64,000 nt of DNA from an uncultured Collinsella sp. (GCA_934654835.1 CAKUGY010000005.1:1-64000); one strand, 5' to 3'; positions 26,364 through 36,009 are shown, counted from the stretch's first letter. The notes: generated by a model not told the origin, from the letters alone. Program-made: numbers and translations.

Positions 26364-28940
26364 ATGTGCGATTGCACAGATCATAAGGACGAGATCCCTG
26401 CCTACGACGCGCAGGCCATCGAGTCCCGGTGGATGAAGGCCTGGGAGGATTCTAATCTCTTTGCCGTCGACACCGACGCCAGCAAGCCCAAGAAGTACGT
26501 GCTCGAGATGTTCCCGTATCCGTCGGGCGACCTGCACATGGGTCACGCGCGCAACTACACCATTGGCGATGCCATGGCCCGTCAGGCCCGCATGCGCGGC
26601 TACGATGTGCTGCATCCCATCGGCTTCGACGCCTTTGGCCTACCCGCCGAGAACGCGGCCATCAAGCACAACACGCAGGCTGCCGCCTGGACGTATAAGA
26701 ACATGGACCAGGCGCTCGCCACGATGAAGCGCATGGGCTTCTCCTACGATCTGGATCGCATGGTCAAGACCTGCAGCCCCGATTATTACCGCTGGGGTCA
26801 GTGGATTTTTGAGAAGATGTGGGAAAAGGGCCTGGTCTACCGCAAGAAGAACCCGGTCAACTGGTGCCCCACCTGCAAGACCGTTCTGGCTAACGAGCAG
26901 GTGACCGAGGGCAAGTGCTGGCGTTGCGGCACCGAGCCCGAGAAGCGCGATCTTGAGCAGTGGTACTACAAGATCACCGAGTACTCCCAGGAGCTGCTCG
27001 ACGACCTGGAGAAGCTCCCCGGCTGGCCCGAGCGCGTCAAGCAGATGCAGGCCAATTGGATTGGCCGTTCCGAGGGCGCCGAGGTCGACTTTACCCTGTG
27101 CGACCAGGATGGCGAGCCCATCGAGGGCGACGAGGGCAAGATCACCGTCTTCACCACGCGTGCCGACACGCTCTTTGGCGTTTCATTCTTTGTCCTGGCT
27201 CCCGAGTACGCGCGTCTGCACGAGCTCGTCGAGGGCACGGAGTACGAGGAGGCCGTCACCAAGATCGTCGACGACTCCAAGCACATCTCTGCCGTTGAGC
27301 GTGCCCAGGGCACCCTCGAAAAGCATGGCGCCTTTACGGGCCGCTATGTCGTGAACCCCGTCAACGGCGAGAAGGTCCCCGTGTGGGTTGCCGACTATGT
27401 CGTGGCCGACTATGGCACCGGCGCTGTCATGGCCGTTCCCTGCGGCGACCAGCGCGACTTTGAGTTCGCCCGCAAGTACGACCTGCCCATCGTGCCGATC
27501 ATCCTGGACGATGACGACCGCGCTGCCGTCGAGGCCAGCGGCGATACCATCGATACCTTCCATGCCGAGACCGTCGACTGGGATTGCGCCCACGCTGCCG
27601 AGGGCACCCTTGTCCAGTCCGGCAAGTACACGGGCATGCGCGGCGGCAAGCACTCCGAGGGCGAGGCCGCGATCGTGGCCGACCTCGAGGCCATGGGCTG
27701 CGGCCGTCGCAAGGTCGAGTTCCGTCTGCGCGACTGGCTCATCAGCCGCCAGCGTTATTGGGGCAACCCCATCCCGGCCATCCACTGCGAGCACTGCGGC
27801 ATCGTCCCCGTGCCCGAGGACCAGCTGCCGGTGACGCTTCCCGAGAACCTGGACCTGGGCGCCGGTGAGGCCCTCGCCGAGTGCAAGGAATTCTACGAGA
27901 CCACCTGCCCGGTCTGCGGTCGTCCGGCCAAGCGCGAGACCGATACCATGGACACCTTCACCTGCTCCAGCTGGTATTACCTGCGCTATACCGATCCGCA
28001 CAACACCGAGCTGCCTTTCTCGAAGGAGGCCGCCGACCGTTGGATGCCCGTCGATAACTACATCGGCGGCATCGAGCACGCCATTCTGCACCTGCTCTAC
28101 AGCCGTTTCTTTACCAAGGCGCTGCGCGACCTGGGCCTGCTGAGCGTTGACGAGCCCTTCACCAACCTGCTGTGCCAGGGCATGGTCAAGGACGAGAACG
28201 GCGACACCATGTCTAAGTCCAAGGGCAACGTCGTGCCCCCGAGCTCGGTCATCGAGCCCTACGGCGCCGACACTATGCGTCTGGCGATCCTGTTTATCGC
28301 CCCGCCCGAGAAGGACTTTGACTGGGACCCCAAGGCCGTCGAGGGTGCCAACCGCTTTATCAAGCGTGCCTGGCGTATCGTGTGGCAGCTCGTTCAGTCC
28401 GGCGACGCCAACGTTGCCTTTGACAAGTCCGTGCTCGATGAGGCCGCGCTCAAGCTCTACCGCGAGCGTCACCGCACCATCGCCAAGTGCACCGAGGACT
28501 TTGACCGCGGCCAGTTTAACACTGCGATCTCGGCCGTCATGGAGCTCGTCAACGCGGCGAGCGCCTACCTCAACACCACCGAGGGTGCTGCCCGCGACAA
28601 GGCCCTGTGCTACGGCGTGGCCAAGGACATCGTGAGCGTCCTTGCCCCCATCTGCCCGTTCTGGGCTGACGAGCTGTGGCATGAGGCGCTCGGCTGCAAG
28701 GGCAACGCCTACACCGCTGCCTGGCCCGAGTTTGACCTGGCCGAGTCCATCGAGGACACGGTGCAGATCGTCGTTCAGGTGCTCGGCAAGGTCCGCGGTC
28801 GTATCGACGTGGCCCGCGACGCCTCCAACGAGGAGATGCAGGCTGCCGCCGAGGCTGCTGTCGCCAAGTGGCTCGAGGGCAAGACGGTCGTCAAGGCCAT
28901 CTGCGTGCCCGGCAAGCTGGTCAACCTGGTGGTCAAGTAA
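26364..28940 (+). CDS. leuS: Leucyl-tRNA synthetase
   Basis: ATG 26364 follows AAAGGAG by five bases and gives 858 residues, normal for the bacterial enzyme. The class I HIGH motif appears as HMGH (GDLHMGHARNYT) and the KMSKS motif as TMSKSKGN. Zinc-binding cysteines are visible in CPTCKTVLANEQV and CPVCGRP, and an editing (CP1) domain lies between. It charges tRNA-Leu and hydrolyses mis-charged tRNA. Longer upstream starts would translate the hairpin and are rejected. A bidirectional terminator follows. Confidence 0.96.
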   Translation: MCDCTDHKDEIPAYDAQAIESRWMKAWEDSNLFAVDTDASKPKKYVLEMFPYPSGDLHMGHARNYTIGDAMARQARMRGYDVLHPIGFDAFGLPAENAAIKHNTQAAAWTYKNMDQALATMKRMGFSYDLDRMVKTCSPDYYRWGQWIFEKMWEKGLVYRKKNPVNWCPTCKTVLANEQVTEGKCWRCGTEPEKRDLEQWYYKITEYSQELLDDLEKLPGWPERVKQMQANWIGRSEGAEVDFTLCDQDGEPIEGDEGKITVFTTRADTLFGVSFFVLAPEYARLHELVEGTEYEEAVTKIVDDSKHISAVERAQGTLEKHGAFTGRYVVNPVNGEKVPVWVADYVVADYGTGAVMAVPCGDQRDFEFARKYDLPIVPIILDDDDRAAVEASGDTIDTFHAETVDWDCAHAAEGTLVQSGKYTGMRGGKHSEGEAAIVADLEAMGCGRRKVEFRLRDWLISRQRYWGNPIPAIHCEHCGIVPVPEDQLPVTLPENLDLGAGEALAECKEFYETTCPVCGRPAKRETDTMDTFTCSSWYYLRYTDPHNTELPFSKEAADRWMPVDNYIGGIEHAILHLLYSRFFTKALRDLGLLSVDEPFTNLLCQGMVKDENGDTMSKSKGNVVPPSSVIEPYGADTMRLAILFIAPPEKDFDWDPKAVEGANRFIKRAWRIVWQLVQSGDANVAFDKSVLDEAALKLYRERHRTIAKCTEDFDRGQFNTAISAVMELVNAASAYLNTTEGAARDKALCYGVAKDIVSVLAPICPFWADELWHEALGCKGNAYTAAWPEFDLAESIEDTVQIVVQVLGKVRGRIDVARDASNEEMQAAAEAAVAKWLEGKTVVKAICVPGKLVNLVVK

Positions 28941-28969
28941 GCGCTGTGCACATAGCCGACTCGTAAAAG

Positions 28970-29004
28970 ACGAGGGACGGTCCGTTTGGATCGCCCCTCG
29001 TTTT
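28970..29004. terminator. Bidirectional terminator between leuS and lipoprotein gene
   Basis: ACGAGGGACGGTCC (28970-28983) pairs with GGATCGCCCCTCGT (28988-29001) with internal mismatches, with T on the plus side and A before the stem. It could serve both convergent genes. Confidence 0.7.
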
Positions 29005-29044
29005 GCGTTGCATGTACTGTTTGACCTGCGCCTCAAGCCGCCCT

Positions 29045-29617
29045 CTACGGGATGTGCACCAGGTCTCTAAAGTAGACGTTGCCCGTTGCCTCCTCGAACA
29101 TCCAGATGTTGAGGTAGATGTCGTTGAGGTCGTTGTTCACATCAAAGTCGGGGTCGTCGAAGGTGCCGACAAAGGTGAGCATGGCCTGCGCTTCCTCGCC
29201 CGCGGCGACTGGCTGGCGCATGCGCACGTCGCGGACCTTGCCGTTGACGTAGGCATAGGCGTCCACATCGCCAAACATCATGTCGACACCGGTGTTGTTG
29301 GTCACCGTAAAGACCAGCACGGCGTCGCCGTAGCCGTCGGTGTCCTTACCAACGCAGGTGACATGGACGTTCTCGTCCGCCTCAAGGTCGATGGGAAACT
29401 GTTCTTGGGGCTCGGGGCCCAGGCCCTGGGGATCGATTTCGTCCTCGTTGATTTTATCGAAGCTTTGTGAGCGCTCTGTTTCCTTGGCGGCTTCGGTGCT
29501 TCCGGGATCCGGTTCACTTGGCCCGGTTTTGCCGTTCGTGTTGCCGCAGCCCGCGAGGGCAAGCGAGCATGCTGCGATGGCGAGTGCTGTCATGCAGAGG
29601 GTGCCGAGACGTTTCAT
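29045..29617 (-). CDS. Lipoprotein with DUF4352/DUF5067-like domain
   Basis: The 190-residue protein begins with a lipoprotein signal, MKRLGTLCMTALAIAACSLA, ending in lipobox LAGC (cysteine 24). A low-complexity acidic linker to about residue 75 leads to a beta-rich domain (VHVTCVGKDTDGYGDAVLVF onward) resembling small telokin-like DUF4352/DUF5067 modules of Gram-positive lipoproteins. These are surface proteins of unknown function. It is a single gene convergent with leuS. Confidence 0.72.
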   Translation of the reverse strand: MKRLGTLCMTALAIAACSLALAGCGNTNGKTGPSEPDPGSTEAAKETERSQSFDKINEDEIDPQGLGPEPQEQFPIDLEADENVHVTCVGKDTDGYGDAVLVFTVTNNTGVDMMFGDVDAYAYVNGKVRDVRMRQPVAAGEEAQAMLTFVGTFDDPDFDVNNDLNDIYLNIWMFEEATGNVYFRDLVHIP

Positions 29618-29879
29618 GGGTGCCTCCTTGCCGTAGAGGTCCTGGTACGGTTTGCCGTTGCGTGGGCGAACGGCTGACTTGCTGCAAAATAACCCTTAGC
29701 GTTAGTCTGACCGATAGGGGCTAGGCGAGGAACGCCCTTGAGGCCCGAACAGATCGCCTGATTGGGACGCATGGCCCGTTCTCGCGCTTTCGGACGCGCT
29801 CCGCACGGCGCTTCCGGTCCAATTGTCCTATTCTTGTGGAGAACCTGTGGGCACGCTGACCTGCAGATTTGTCCTGTGC
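29618..29879. other. Intergenic region, no gene recognised
   Basis: This stretch between the divergent lipoprotein gene and the rimP promoter has GC-rich short repeats but no RNA gene or regulatory motif that I could identify. It must hold the promoter of the lipoprotein gene. An upstream extension of rimP could be read here but lacks support. Confidence 0.4.
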
Positions 29880-29908
29880 TTGCACGTTTTCGCAGCTATT
29901 GGTATAGT
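29880..29908 (+). promoter_or_regulatory. Sigma-70-type promoter of the rimP-nusA operon
   Basis: TTGCAC (29880-29885) and TATAGT (29903-29908) are separated by 17 bases, an ideal housekeeping promoter. Transcription would begin near 29915, giving a short leader of about 70 bases before rimP. Confidence 0.72.
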
Positions 29909-29933
29909 TTGCTTGCAAATGAAGTTGTAATTG

Positions 29934-29966
29934 AAAGAAGTGGGGTTTCGGCTCCGCTTCTTTTTT
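29934..29966 (+). terminator. Leader terminator/attenuator before rimP
   Basis: AAAGAAGTGGGG (29934-29945) pairs with CTCCGCTTCTTT (29952-29963) with two wobbles across a six-base loop, then continues in T to 29966. It lies between promoter and the rimP ribosome site GGAGGT at 29975, so it must be read through for expression. In Bacillus subtilis NusA autoregulates its operon through such a leader terminator. Confidence 0.8.
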
Positions 29967-29986
29967 GTATGGATGGAGGTGCCGCA

Positions 29987-30481
29987 ATGGTCAAGACCAA
30001 GACCGAGCAGGCGATCATCGACGCGCTCGAGGCCGTCGCTCCCCAGCACGATGTCGACATCGTCGACGTTGAGCTCGTGGGCGCCACCAAGGCCCCCTGC
30101 GTGCGTGTACGTATCGAGGGTGCCGAGGGTCAGAGCCTGTCGCTCAACGACGTCACGGCCAACACCAAGTGGGTCGGCGACGTAATCGAGGAGCTCGATC
30201 CCATCTCTTCGAGCTATACGCTCGAGGTGTCGAGCCCGGGCATGGCGCGCCCGCTGCGCCGCCCGCGCGACTTTGCCCGCTTTGTGGGCGAGAACTGCGA
30301 GCTTACCTCCACCGCCACCGAGGGTCGTCGCAAGTACGCCGGCAAGATTGCCGCCGCGACCGAGACGAACGTGACCCTCGAGCTCGAGGACGGCGAGTCC
30401 GTCACCCTCGATTTCTCTGATGTTAAAAAGTGCAAGTTGAAGCCCACCTATGACTTCAAGCCCGCGAAGGAAGGAAAGTAA
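29987..30481 (+). CDS. rimP: Ribosome maturation factor RimP
   Basis: ATG 29987 after GGAGGT gives 164 residues. The protein has the RimP N-terminal alpha/beta domain (DVDIVDVELVGATKAPCVRVRIEG) and the C-terminal SH3-like domain, with YTLEVSSPGMARPLRRPRDF as a clear family signature. It assists 30S subunit maturation. It is the first gene of a long operon and is followed one base later by nusA. Confidence 0.92.
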   Translation: MVKTKTEQAIIDALEAVAPQHDVDIVDVELVGATKAPCVRVRIEGAEGQSLSLNDVTANTKWVGDVIEELDPISSSYTLEVSSPGMARPLRRPRDFARFVGENCELTSTATEGRRKYAGKIAAATETNVTLELEDGESVTLDFSDVKKCKLKPTYDFKPAKEGK

Positions 30482-30482
30482 G

Positions 30483-31730
30483 ATGGCAGCATCCGACATG
30501 ATGTCCGCCCTGATGGAGCTTTGCCAGGAGAAGCACATCGACCAGCTCTACCTGATCGACCGCTTGGAGCAGTCGCTCGCCAAGAGCTATGCCGAGATCC
30601 TGCATCTTGAGTGGGGCGCCAAGGTGACCATCGACCGCACCACCGGCAAGATCTACGTCTACCGCCTGGAGCCGATCGACGATTCCATGGACGAGGAGGG
30701 CAACTTCACCGAGTTCGAGGAGATCGACGTCACCCCCAAGAACACGAGCCGTATCGCTGCCCAGCACGCCAAGGCCGAGATCAACGCTATCGTGCGCAAC
30801 TCCGCCCGCGAGCAGATCTACGAGGAGTTCTCCGGCCGCATCGGTGACCTTATCAGCGGCACCGTGCTGCAGTCCACGCCCGACTTCACGATCGTCAAGA
30901 TCCGCGAGGGCGTCGAGGCCGAGCTTCCGCACTTCGACCAGCGCCGTTACGAGAACGAGCGCAACGAGCGTCCGATGGGCGAGCGCTACCTGCACAACCA
31001 GCACATCAAGGCCGTGATCATCGACGTTCGCGACCCCAACTCCAACCTGCAGCCGGTTCGTGGCGAGCACAGCCGTCCGCCGATTGTTATCTCCCGTACC
31101 CACCCCGAGCTCATGCGTCGTCTGTTTGAGCAGGAGGTGCCCGAGATCTATGAGGGCACTGTCCAGATCAAGTCGATCGCTCGCGAGCCCGGCCAGCGCT
31201 CCAAGGTCGCCGTCCACTCGCTCGACGACCGCCTTGATCCTGTGGGCGCCTGCGTCGGCCCCAAGGGCAGCCGTGTTCGCGCCGTCGTGGGCGAGCTCCG
31301 TGGCGAGCGCGTCGACGTCATCCTCTGGGATGCCGATCCGGCCGTCTACGTCGCCAACGCCCTGTCGCCCGCCAAGGTCACCCGCGTCCTCATCGACGAG
31401 GAGAAGGCCTACGCCGGCGTTATCGTGCCCGACGACCAGCTGTCCCTCGCCATTGGCAAGGAGGGCCAGAACGCCCGCCTCGCCGCGCGCCTGACCGGCT
31501 GGCACATCGACATCAAGTCCGAGACCCTTGCCGCCGATATCCTCAAGAACGTTCCCGTTCACGAGGAGCCCGCCGCCGACCTGATCGGTGACGAGGAGGA
31601 CGAGGACGTCCGTCGCTGCGAGTACGTGTCCGAGGACGGCATCCAGTGCCGCAACCAGGCCCGTCCCGGCTCCCGTTTCTGCGGTGTCCACGACACCGAC
31701 GCCTTCGATGATGCGGAGGACCTGATCTAG
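30483..31730 (+). CDS. nusA: Transcription factor NusA with a C-terminal zinc-finger-like tail
   Basis: ATG 30483 with GGAAAG just upstream gives 415 residues. The N-terminal RNA-polymerase-binding domain, S1 domain and two KH domains are recognisable (VGACVGPKGSRVRAVVGEL and LAIGKEGQNARLAARLTGW). NusA promotes pausing and intrinsic termination. The last 45 residues contain C-x8-C-x9-C-x2-H (CEYVSEDGIQC to CGVH), similar to small DUF5763-type zinc fingers. That tail is not part of typical NusA. A separate rnpM/ylxR gene is absent at the usual place after nusA. Confidence 0.92.
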   Translation: MAASDMMSALMELCQEKHIDQLYLIDRLEQSLAKSYAEILHLEWGAKVTIDRTTGKIYVYRLEPIDDSMDEEGNFTEFEEIDVTPKNTSRIAAQHAKAEINAIVRNSAREQIYEEFSGRIGDLISGTVLQSTPDFTIVKIREGVEAELPHFDQRRYENERNERPMGERYLHNQHIKAVIIDVRDPNSNLQPVRGEHSRPPIVISRTHPELMRRLFEQEVPEIYEGTVQIKSIAREPGQRSKVAVHSLDDRLDPVGACVGPKGSRVRAVVGELRGERVDVILWDADPAVYVANALSPAKVTRVLIDEEKAYAGVIVPDDQLSLAIGKEGQNARLAARLTGWHIDIKSETLAADILKNVPVHEEPAADLIGDEEDEDVRRCEYVSEDGIQCRNQARPGSRFCGVHDTDAFDDAEDLI

Positions 31731-31821
31731 CGCGCGGTCGCGCCGGGCAGGTCCCGGCGCATCATCCACGCTCGTTCAGTCTCTAGGCACCCCAGGTGCC
31801 AGAAAGGGTAGGTGAAGTCAT

Positions 31822-34536
31822 ATGGCAAAAGTCCGTGTGTCCACCCTGGCCAAAGAGTTCGGCATGACCTCCAAGGAACTGATGGGTCATCTCGCCGAAA
31901 TGAAGATTCCCGCTAAGTCCGCTTCCTCCGCCCTGGAGGACGCTTACGTCGCCATGGTCCGCAAGCAGCTCGCCTCGGTGATCGAGGCCCGCGCCCAGGA
32001 AGTCGAGGCCGCCAAGCAGGCCGAGGAGCAGGCCGCTGCCGCCGAGGAGGCCGCACGCGCTGCCGAGGCCGAGCGTGAGCGCATCGCCGCCGAGAAGGCT
32101 CGCGAGGAGGAGCGCCGCCAGTTTGCAGCCGCCCAGGCTGCCGAGGAGGCCGCCCGCGCCGAGGCCGAGGCCAAGAAGAAGGCCGAGCAGGAGCGCCTTG
32201 CCCGCGAGAAGGAGGAGGCTGCCCGCGAGGCCCAGCGCCGCGCCGTTCCCGCTTCCGACTCCGGTTCGCGCTTCCGTTCGCTGCTCGACCAGATCGCCGC
32301 ACAGGAGACCGTGCTCAAGGAGAAGAAGGACGCCGAGGATAAGGCCAAGGCCGAGCGTGCCGCCGAGCGCGGCAACCGTCGTGGCGGCAACAACGACCGC
32401 CGCGGCGGCCGTCGCAACGATCGCAACGCATCCGACAACAGTTCCGAGCGCAACGCCTCCGAGAGCCGTCCGCACAGCCATCGCACCAACGCCAGCAACA
32501 ACGTCGCTGCCGGCATGGACTTCCCCAACCCCGACAAGCAGGGCAAGGGCAAGAAGCGCAAGGGCGGTCACAACAACGAAGAGGACCACTACAGCCGCAT
32601 GGCTCGCGAGGCCGAGGAGTACAGCCGCGAGAAGGTGCTCGAGGAGGCTCGTGCCGCCGTCGAGGAGGCCTCTCGCGAGTCCACCGGTCGCCGCAAGAAG
32701 CGTAAGGAGAAGCGCGAGCGCGAGGCTGCAAAGGCTCAGGAGGAGCGCAAGATTGAGGAGGCGCTGGCCCAGGGCGTGAACCCTGAGGACCTCGACGCCA
32801 TCAAGGTCTCCCAGGGCGTTACCGTCCAGGAGCTTGCCGAGGCGCTCGACGTTCCGGCCAACGACATCATCAAGCGCCTGTTCCTGCTAGGCACGCCGCT
32901 TACCATGACGCAGTCCATGTCCGACGACCTCGTCGAGCTCGTTGCCGACGACCTGGGCCGTCAGATCAAGATCATCACCCCCGAGGAGGAGAACACCTTC
33001 TCGTTCTACGACGATCCCGCTGACCTTAAGTCCCGCGCCCCGGTCGTCACCGTCATGGGTCACGTCGACCACGGTAAGACGTCGCTGCTCGACGCCATCC
33101 GTCACACCGGCGTCGCTGCCGGCGAGGCGGGCGGCATTACGCAGGCCATCGGCGCTTCGCAGGTCATGATCAACGACCGCAAAATCACGTTCATCGACAC
33201 CCCGGGCCACGCCACCTTTACGGCCATGCGTGCCCGCGGCGCCAAGGTGACCGACATCGTCATTCTGATCGTCGCCGCCGACGACGGCGTCATGCCCCAG
33301 ACCGTCGAGTCGATCAACCACGCCAAGGCCGCCGGCGTACCCATCGTCGTCGCCGTCAACAAGATCGATAAGCCCGGCGCCAATCCCGACCGCGTGCGCC
33401 AGGAGCTCACCGAGTACGGCGTCATCCCCGAGGAGTGGGGCGGACAGAACATGTTCGTCAACATCTCGGCCAAGCAGAAGATCGGTATCGACGACCTTCT
33501 GGAGACCGTGCTGCTCCAGGCCGACGTGCTCGAACTCAAGGCCAACCCGGACACCTTTGCCTCCGGCAACGTCCTCGAGGCCAAGCTCGATAAGGGCCGC
33601 GGCTCGGTCGCTACCGTGCTCGTGACCCGCGGTACCCTGCACGTGGGCGATACGCTGGTTGCCGGCCTCACCTATGGCCGCGTCCGCGCCATGCTCGACC
33701 CCAAGGGCCGCGCCGTCACCGAGGCCGGTCCTTCCGACGCCGTCGAGATCCTGGGCCTGCAGTCCGTGCCCAACGCCGGTGACGAGTTCCGCGTGTTCGA
33801 GGACGACCGCGACGCGCGCCAGCTCGCCGAGCAGCGCTCGCTCAAGGCCCGTATCGAGGAGCAGAGCCGCGTGAAGCATGTCACGCTCGAGAACCTCTTC
33901 GAGACCATTGCCGATGCCGAGGTCAAGGAGCTCAACCTGATCATCAAGGCCGACGTCCAGGGTTCCATCGAGGCCCTTCAGGACTCGCTCGACAAGATGG
34001 ATCAGTCCGAGGTTCGCATCAACACGATCCACTCCGCCGTCGGTGCCATCAACGAGACCGACGTCGTCCTGGCCGACGCCTCCAACGCCATCATCATCGG
34101 CTTTGGCGTCCGTCCTGACGGTAAGGCCCGCTCCGCAGCCGAGCGCGAGGGCGTCGAGATCCGTTGCTACGACGTTATCTACAAGTGCCTCGAGGAGCTC
34201 GACGCCGCCCGTATCGGCATGCTCAAGCCCACCGAGGTCGAGGTCTCCACGGGTACCGCAACCGTTCTGGACACCTTCAAGGTGCCCAAAGTCGGTATCG
34301 CTGCCGGTGTCCGCGTCGAAGAGGGCGAGATCGCCGCGACCGATTCCGTGCGCCTGGTGCGCGATGGCATCGTGGTCTTCAACGGCAAGATCGCCTCGAT
34401 GCGTCACTACAAGGACGAGGCCAAGAGCCTCAAGAGCGGTTCCGAGGGCGGTATTGGCTTGGAGAACTTCCAGGACGTTAAGCCCGGCGACCAGATTGAG
34501 GGTTACCGCATCGACCAGGTTGCCCGTACCGAGTAG
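31822..34536 (+). CDS. infB: Translation initiation factor IF-2
   Basis: The 904-residue protein begins at ATG 31822. An IF2N helix domain is followed by a long Ala/Glu/Arg-rich linker (about 55-300), a second IF2N segment, and the GTPase domain with G1 GHVDHGKT (about residue 412), G3 DTPGH and G4 NKID, then domains II to IV. It delivers initiator tRNA to the 30S subunit. The linker is low-complexity and charged, as is usual in actinobacteria. Confidence 0.96.
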   Translation: MAKVRVSTLAKEFGMTSKELMGHLAEMKIPAKSASSALEDAYVAMVRKQLASVIEARAQEVEAAKQAEEQAAAAEEAARAAEAERERIAAEKAREEERRQFAAAQAAEEAARAEAEAKKKAEQERLAREKEEAAREAQRRAVPASDSGSRFRSLLDQIAAQETVLKEKKDAEDKAKAERAAERGNRRGGNNDRRGGRRNDRNASDNSSERNASESRPHSHRTNASNNVAAGMDFPNPDKQGKGKKRKGGHNNEEDHYSRMAREAEEYSREKVLEEARAAVEEASRESTGRRKKRKEKREREAAKAQEERKIEEALAQGVNPEDLDAIKVSQGVTVQELAEALDVPANDIIKRLFLLGTPLTMTQSMSDDLVELVADDLGRQIKIITPEEENTFSFYDDPADLKSRAPVVTVMGHVDHGKTSLLDAIRHTGVAAGEAGGITQAIGASQVMINDRKITFIDTPGHATFTAMRARGAKVTDIVILIVAADDGVMPQTVESINHAKAAGVPIVVAVNKIDKPGANPDRVRQELTEYGVIPEEWGGQNMFVNISAKQKIGIDDLLETVLLQADVLELKANPDTFASGNVLEAKLDKGRGSVATVLVTRGTLHVGDTLVAGLTYGRVRAMLDPKGRAVTEAGPSDAVEILGLQSVPNAGDEFRVFEDDRDARQLAEQRSLKARIEEQSRVKHVTLENLFETIADAEVKELNLIIKADVQGSIEALQDSLDKMDQSEVRINTIHSAVGAINETDVVLADASNAIIIGFGVRPDGKARSAAEREGVEIRCYDVIYKCLEELDAARIGMLKPTEVEVSTGTATVLDTFKVPKVGIAAGVRVEEGEIAATDSVRLVRDGIVVFNGKIASMRHYKDEAKSLKSGSEGGIGLENFQDVKPGDQIEGYRIDQVARTE

Positions 34537-34547
34537 GGGGTAGCGCT

Positions 34548-34958
34548 ATGAAGCAAACGCAGGCAACCCGCCGTCTGGGCGAGCAGCTTCGCGAGAAGCT
34601 CGGTTATATCCTGCTCTTTGAGGTTTCCGATCCGCGTCTCGACCTGGTCACCCTGACCGCGGTCGAGGTCGCGGTGGACCGCTCGTTCGCGCGCGTGTAC
34701 GTATCGTGCGATGCGAGCCGCTACGATGAGGTCTTGGAGGCGCTCGCGAGCGCCAAGGGCCGCATTCGCAGCCTGTTGGCCCGCTCGCTCGATTGGCGCG
34801 TCACGCCCGAGCTCGATTTTCGCATCGATCGCTCGACCGACGAGGCCGAGCGCATCACGCGTGCGCTGGAAAACGTTCCCGCCACGCTGGCGATCGAAAA
34901 GGACGAGGACGGCTATCCCATAGCGGATGCCGCCCAGGAGGCAGCTTTAGATGACTAA
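34548..34958 (+). CDS. rbfA: Ribosome-binding factor A
   Basis: The 136-residue protein has the RbfA KH-like fold, with LREKLGYILLFEVSDPRLDLVTLTAVEV near the start and TPELDFRIDRSTDEAERI near the end. It binds immature 30S subunits near the 16S 5' end. The start lies 11 bases after infB and the end overlaps nrnA by 8 bases. Confidence 0.93.
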   Translation: MKQTQATRRLGEQLREKLGYILLFEVSDPRLDLVTLTAVEVAVDRSFARVYVSCDASRYDEVLEALASAKGRIRSLLARSLDWRVTPELDFRIDRSTDEAERITRALENVPATLAIEKDEDGYPIADAAQEAALDD

Positions 34959-35994
34959 TTCCGCCGACCTCGCCTCGTGCGAGTCTGCAGATATTCAGAG
35001 ACGCATCCTCGAGCTCATCGAGGGTGCGTCCTCCATTGCGATTTCGGGACATACGTCTCCCGACGGCGATGCCCTGGGCTCCGTGTTGGGTCTGGGTCTC
35101 TCGCTTATGAAGTTTTTCCCCAACAAGGACATTGCGCTGCTGCTGGCAGACGATGACCCGGTTCCGCGCATCTACCGCTTTATGGAGGGTTCCGATCGCC
35201 TGGTGCCGGCATCTGCATACACCGGCAACCCGGACCTGTTCATTTCGGTGGACGTGCCGGTTGTTGAGCGCCTGAACAACTCGGCCGACGTGCTTCGCCG
35301 CTCGGCGCATGTGGTGTGCTTCGATCACCATCCGGCGCGCGAGGAGTTTGCCGAGCTGAGCCTGAGGTGCATCGATGCCGCGGCCTGCGCTATGATCATC
35401 GACCGCTTCTTGGACAATTGCGGCATTGTCGCCCGCGATAACATCGCGACCTGCCTGCTGTGCGGCCTGGTTACCGATACCGGCCGTTTTCAGTATCAAA
35501 ACGCCGATGCCGCCGCGTTCCATGCCGCTTCGCGCCTGGTCGCACACGGCGCCGATCCGGCACGCGTCGCGCTCGAGGTCTACCAGAGCATGCGTGTCGA
35601 GTTCTTGCACCTCAAGTCCATCGTCATGGGCCGCATCAAGACGGTAGCCCACGGGCGCGTCGCGTACAGCTATGCGTACCAGAGCGACCTTGAGGCCTGT
35701 GGCGTCACCTCGGATGAGTGCGACGGCCTGGTCGACGTGGTGCGCTCGGTGATGGGCGTGGAGGTCTGCCTGTTCCTGAAGGGCATTGAGGGCGATACCA
35801 AGGTGCGCGGCAACCTGCGCTCCAAGGGCGACCTCAACGTGTCCGAGATCGCTGCTGCTTTTGGCGGAGGCGGACATCCCGCTGCCGCCGGTTTCTCCAA
35901 CAACGGAACGATTCTCGAGACGCTCACCGCGGCACTTCCCATGCTGGCCGAGCTGGTAGGGGAGGATCCCGCTTCGGTGACCGTCGAGCTCTAA
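34951..35994 (+). CDS. nrnA: DHH-family oligoribonuclease/pAp phosphatase NrnA
   Basis: The 347-residue protein carries the DHH phosphoesterase motifs: SGHTSPDGDALGS, CFDHHPAREEF and, in the C-terminal DHHA1 domain, GGGGHPAAAGF. NrnA degrades nanoRNAs of two to five nucleotides and dephosphorylates 3'-phosphoadenosine 5'-phosphate. Its position between rbfA and truB is conserved in many Gram-positive bacteria. The same family includes c-di-AMP-related hydrolases, so some activity on cyclic dinucleotide products is possible. Confidence 0.92.
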   Translation: MTNSADLASCESADIQRRILELIEGASSIAISGHTSPDGDALGSVLGLGLSLMKFFPNKDIALLLADDDPVPRIYRFMEGSDRLVPASAYTGNPDLFISVDVPVVERLNNSADVLRRSAHVVCFDHHPAREEFAELSLRCIDAAACAMIIDRFLDNCGIVARDNIATCLLCGLVTDTGRFQYQNADAAAFHAASRLVAHGADPARVALEVYQSMRVEFLHLKSIVMGRIKTVAHGRVAYSYAYQSDLEACGVTSDECDGLVDVVRSVMGVEVCLFLKGIEGDTKVRGNLRSKGDLNVSEIAAAFGGGGHPAAAGFSNNGTILETLTAALPMLAELVGEDPASVTVEL

Positions 35995-36009
35995 CTTTTT
36001 GGATGGTAC

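Noticed and set aside
27183..29036. 617-codon open frame on the minus strand across leuS
   Set aside because: Antisense shadow of a high-GC gene; leuS on the plus strand has full motifs and a good ribosome site.
29762..29986. N-terminal extension of rimP
   Set aside because: It overlaps the promoter and leader terminator; GGAGGT precedes ATG 29987.
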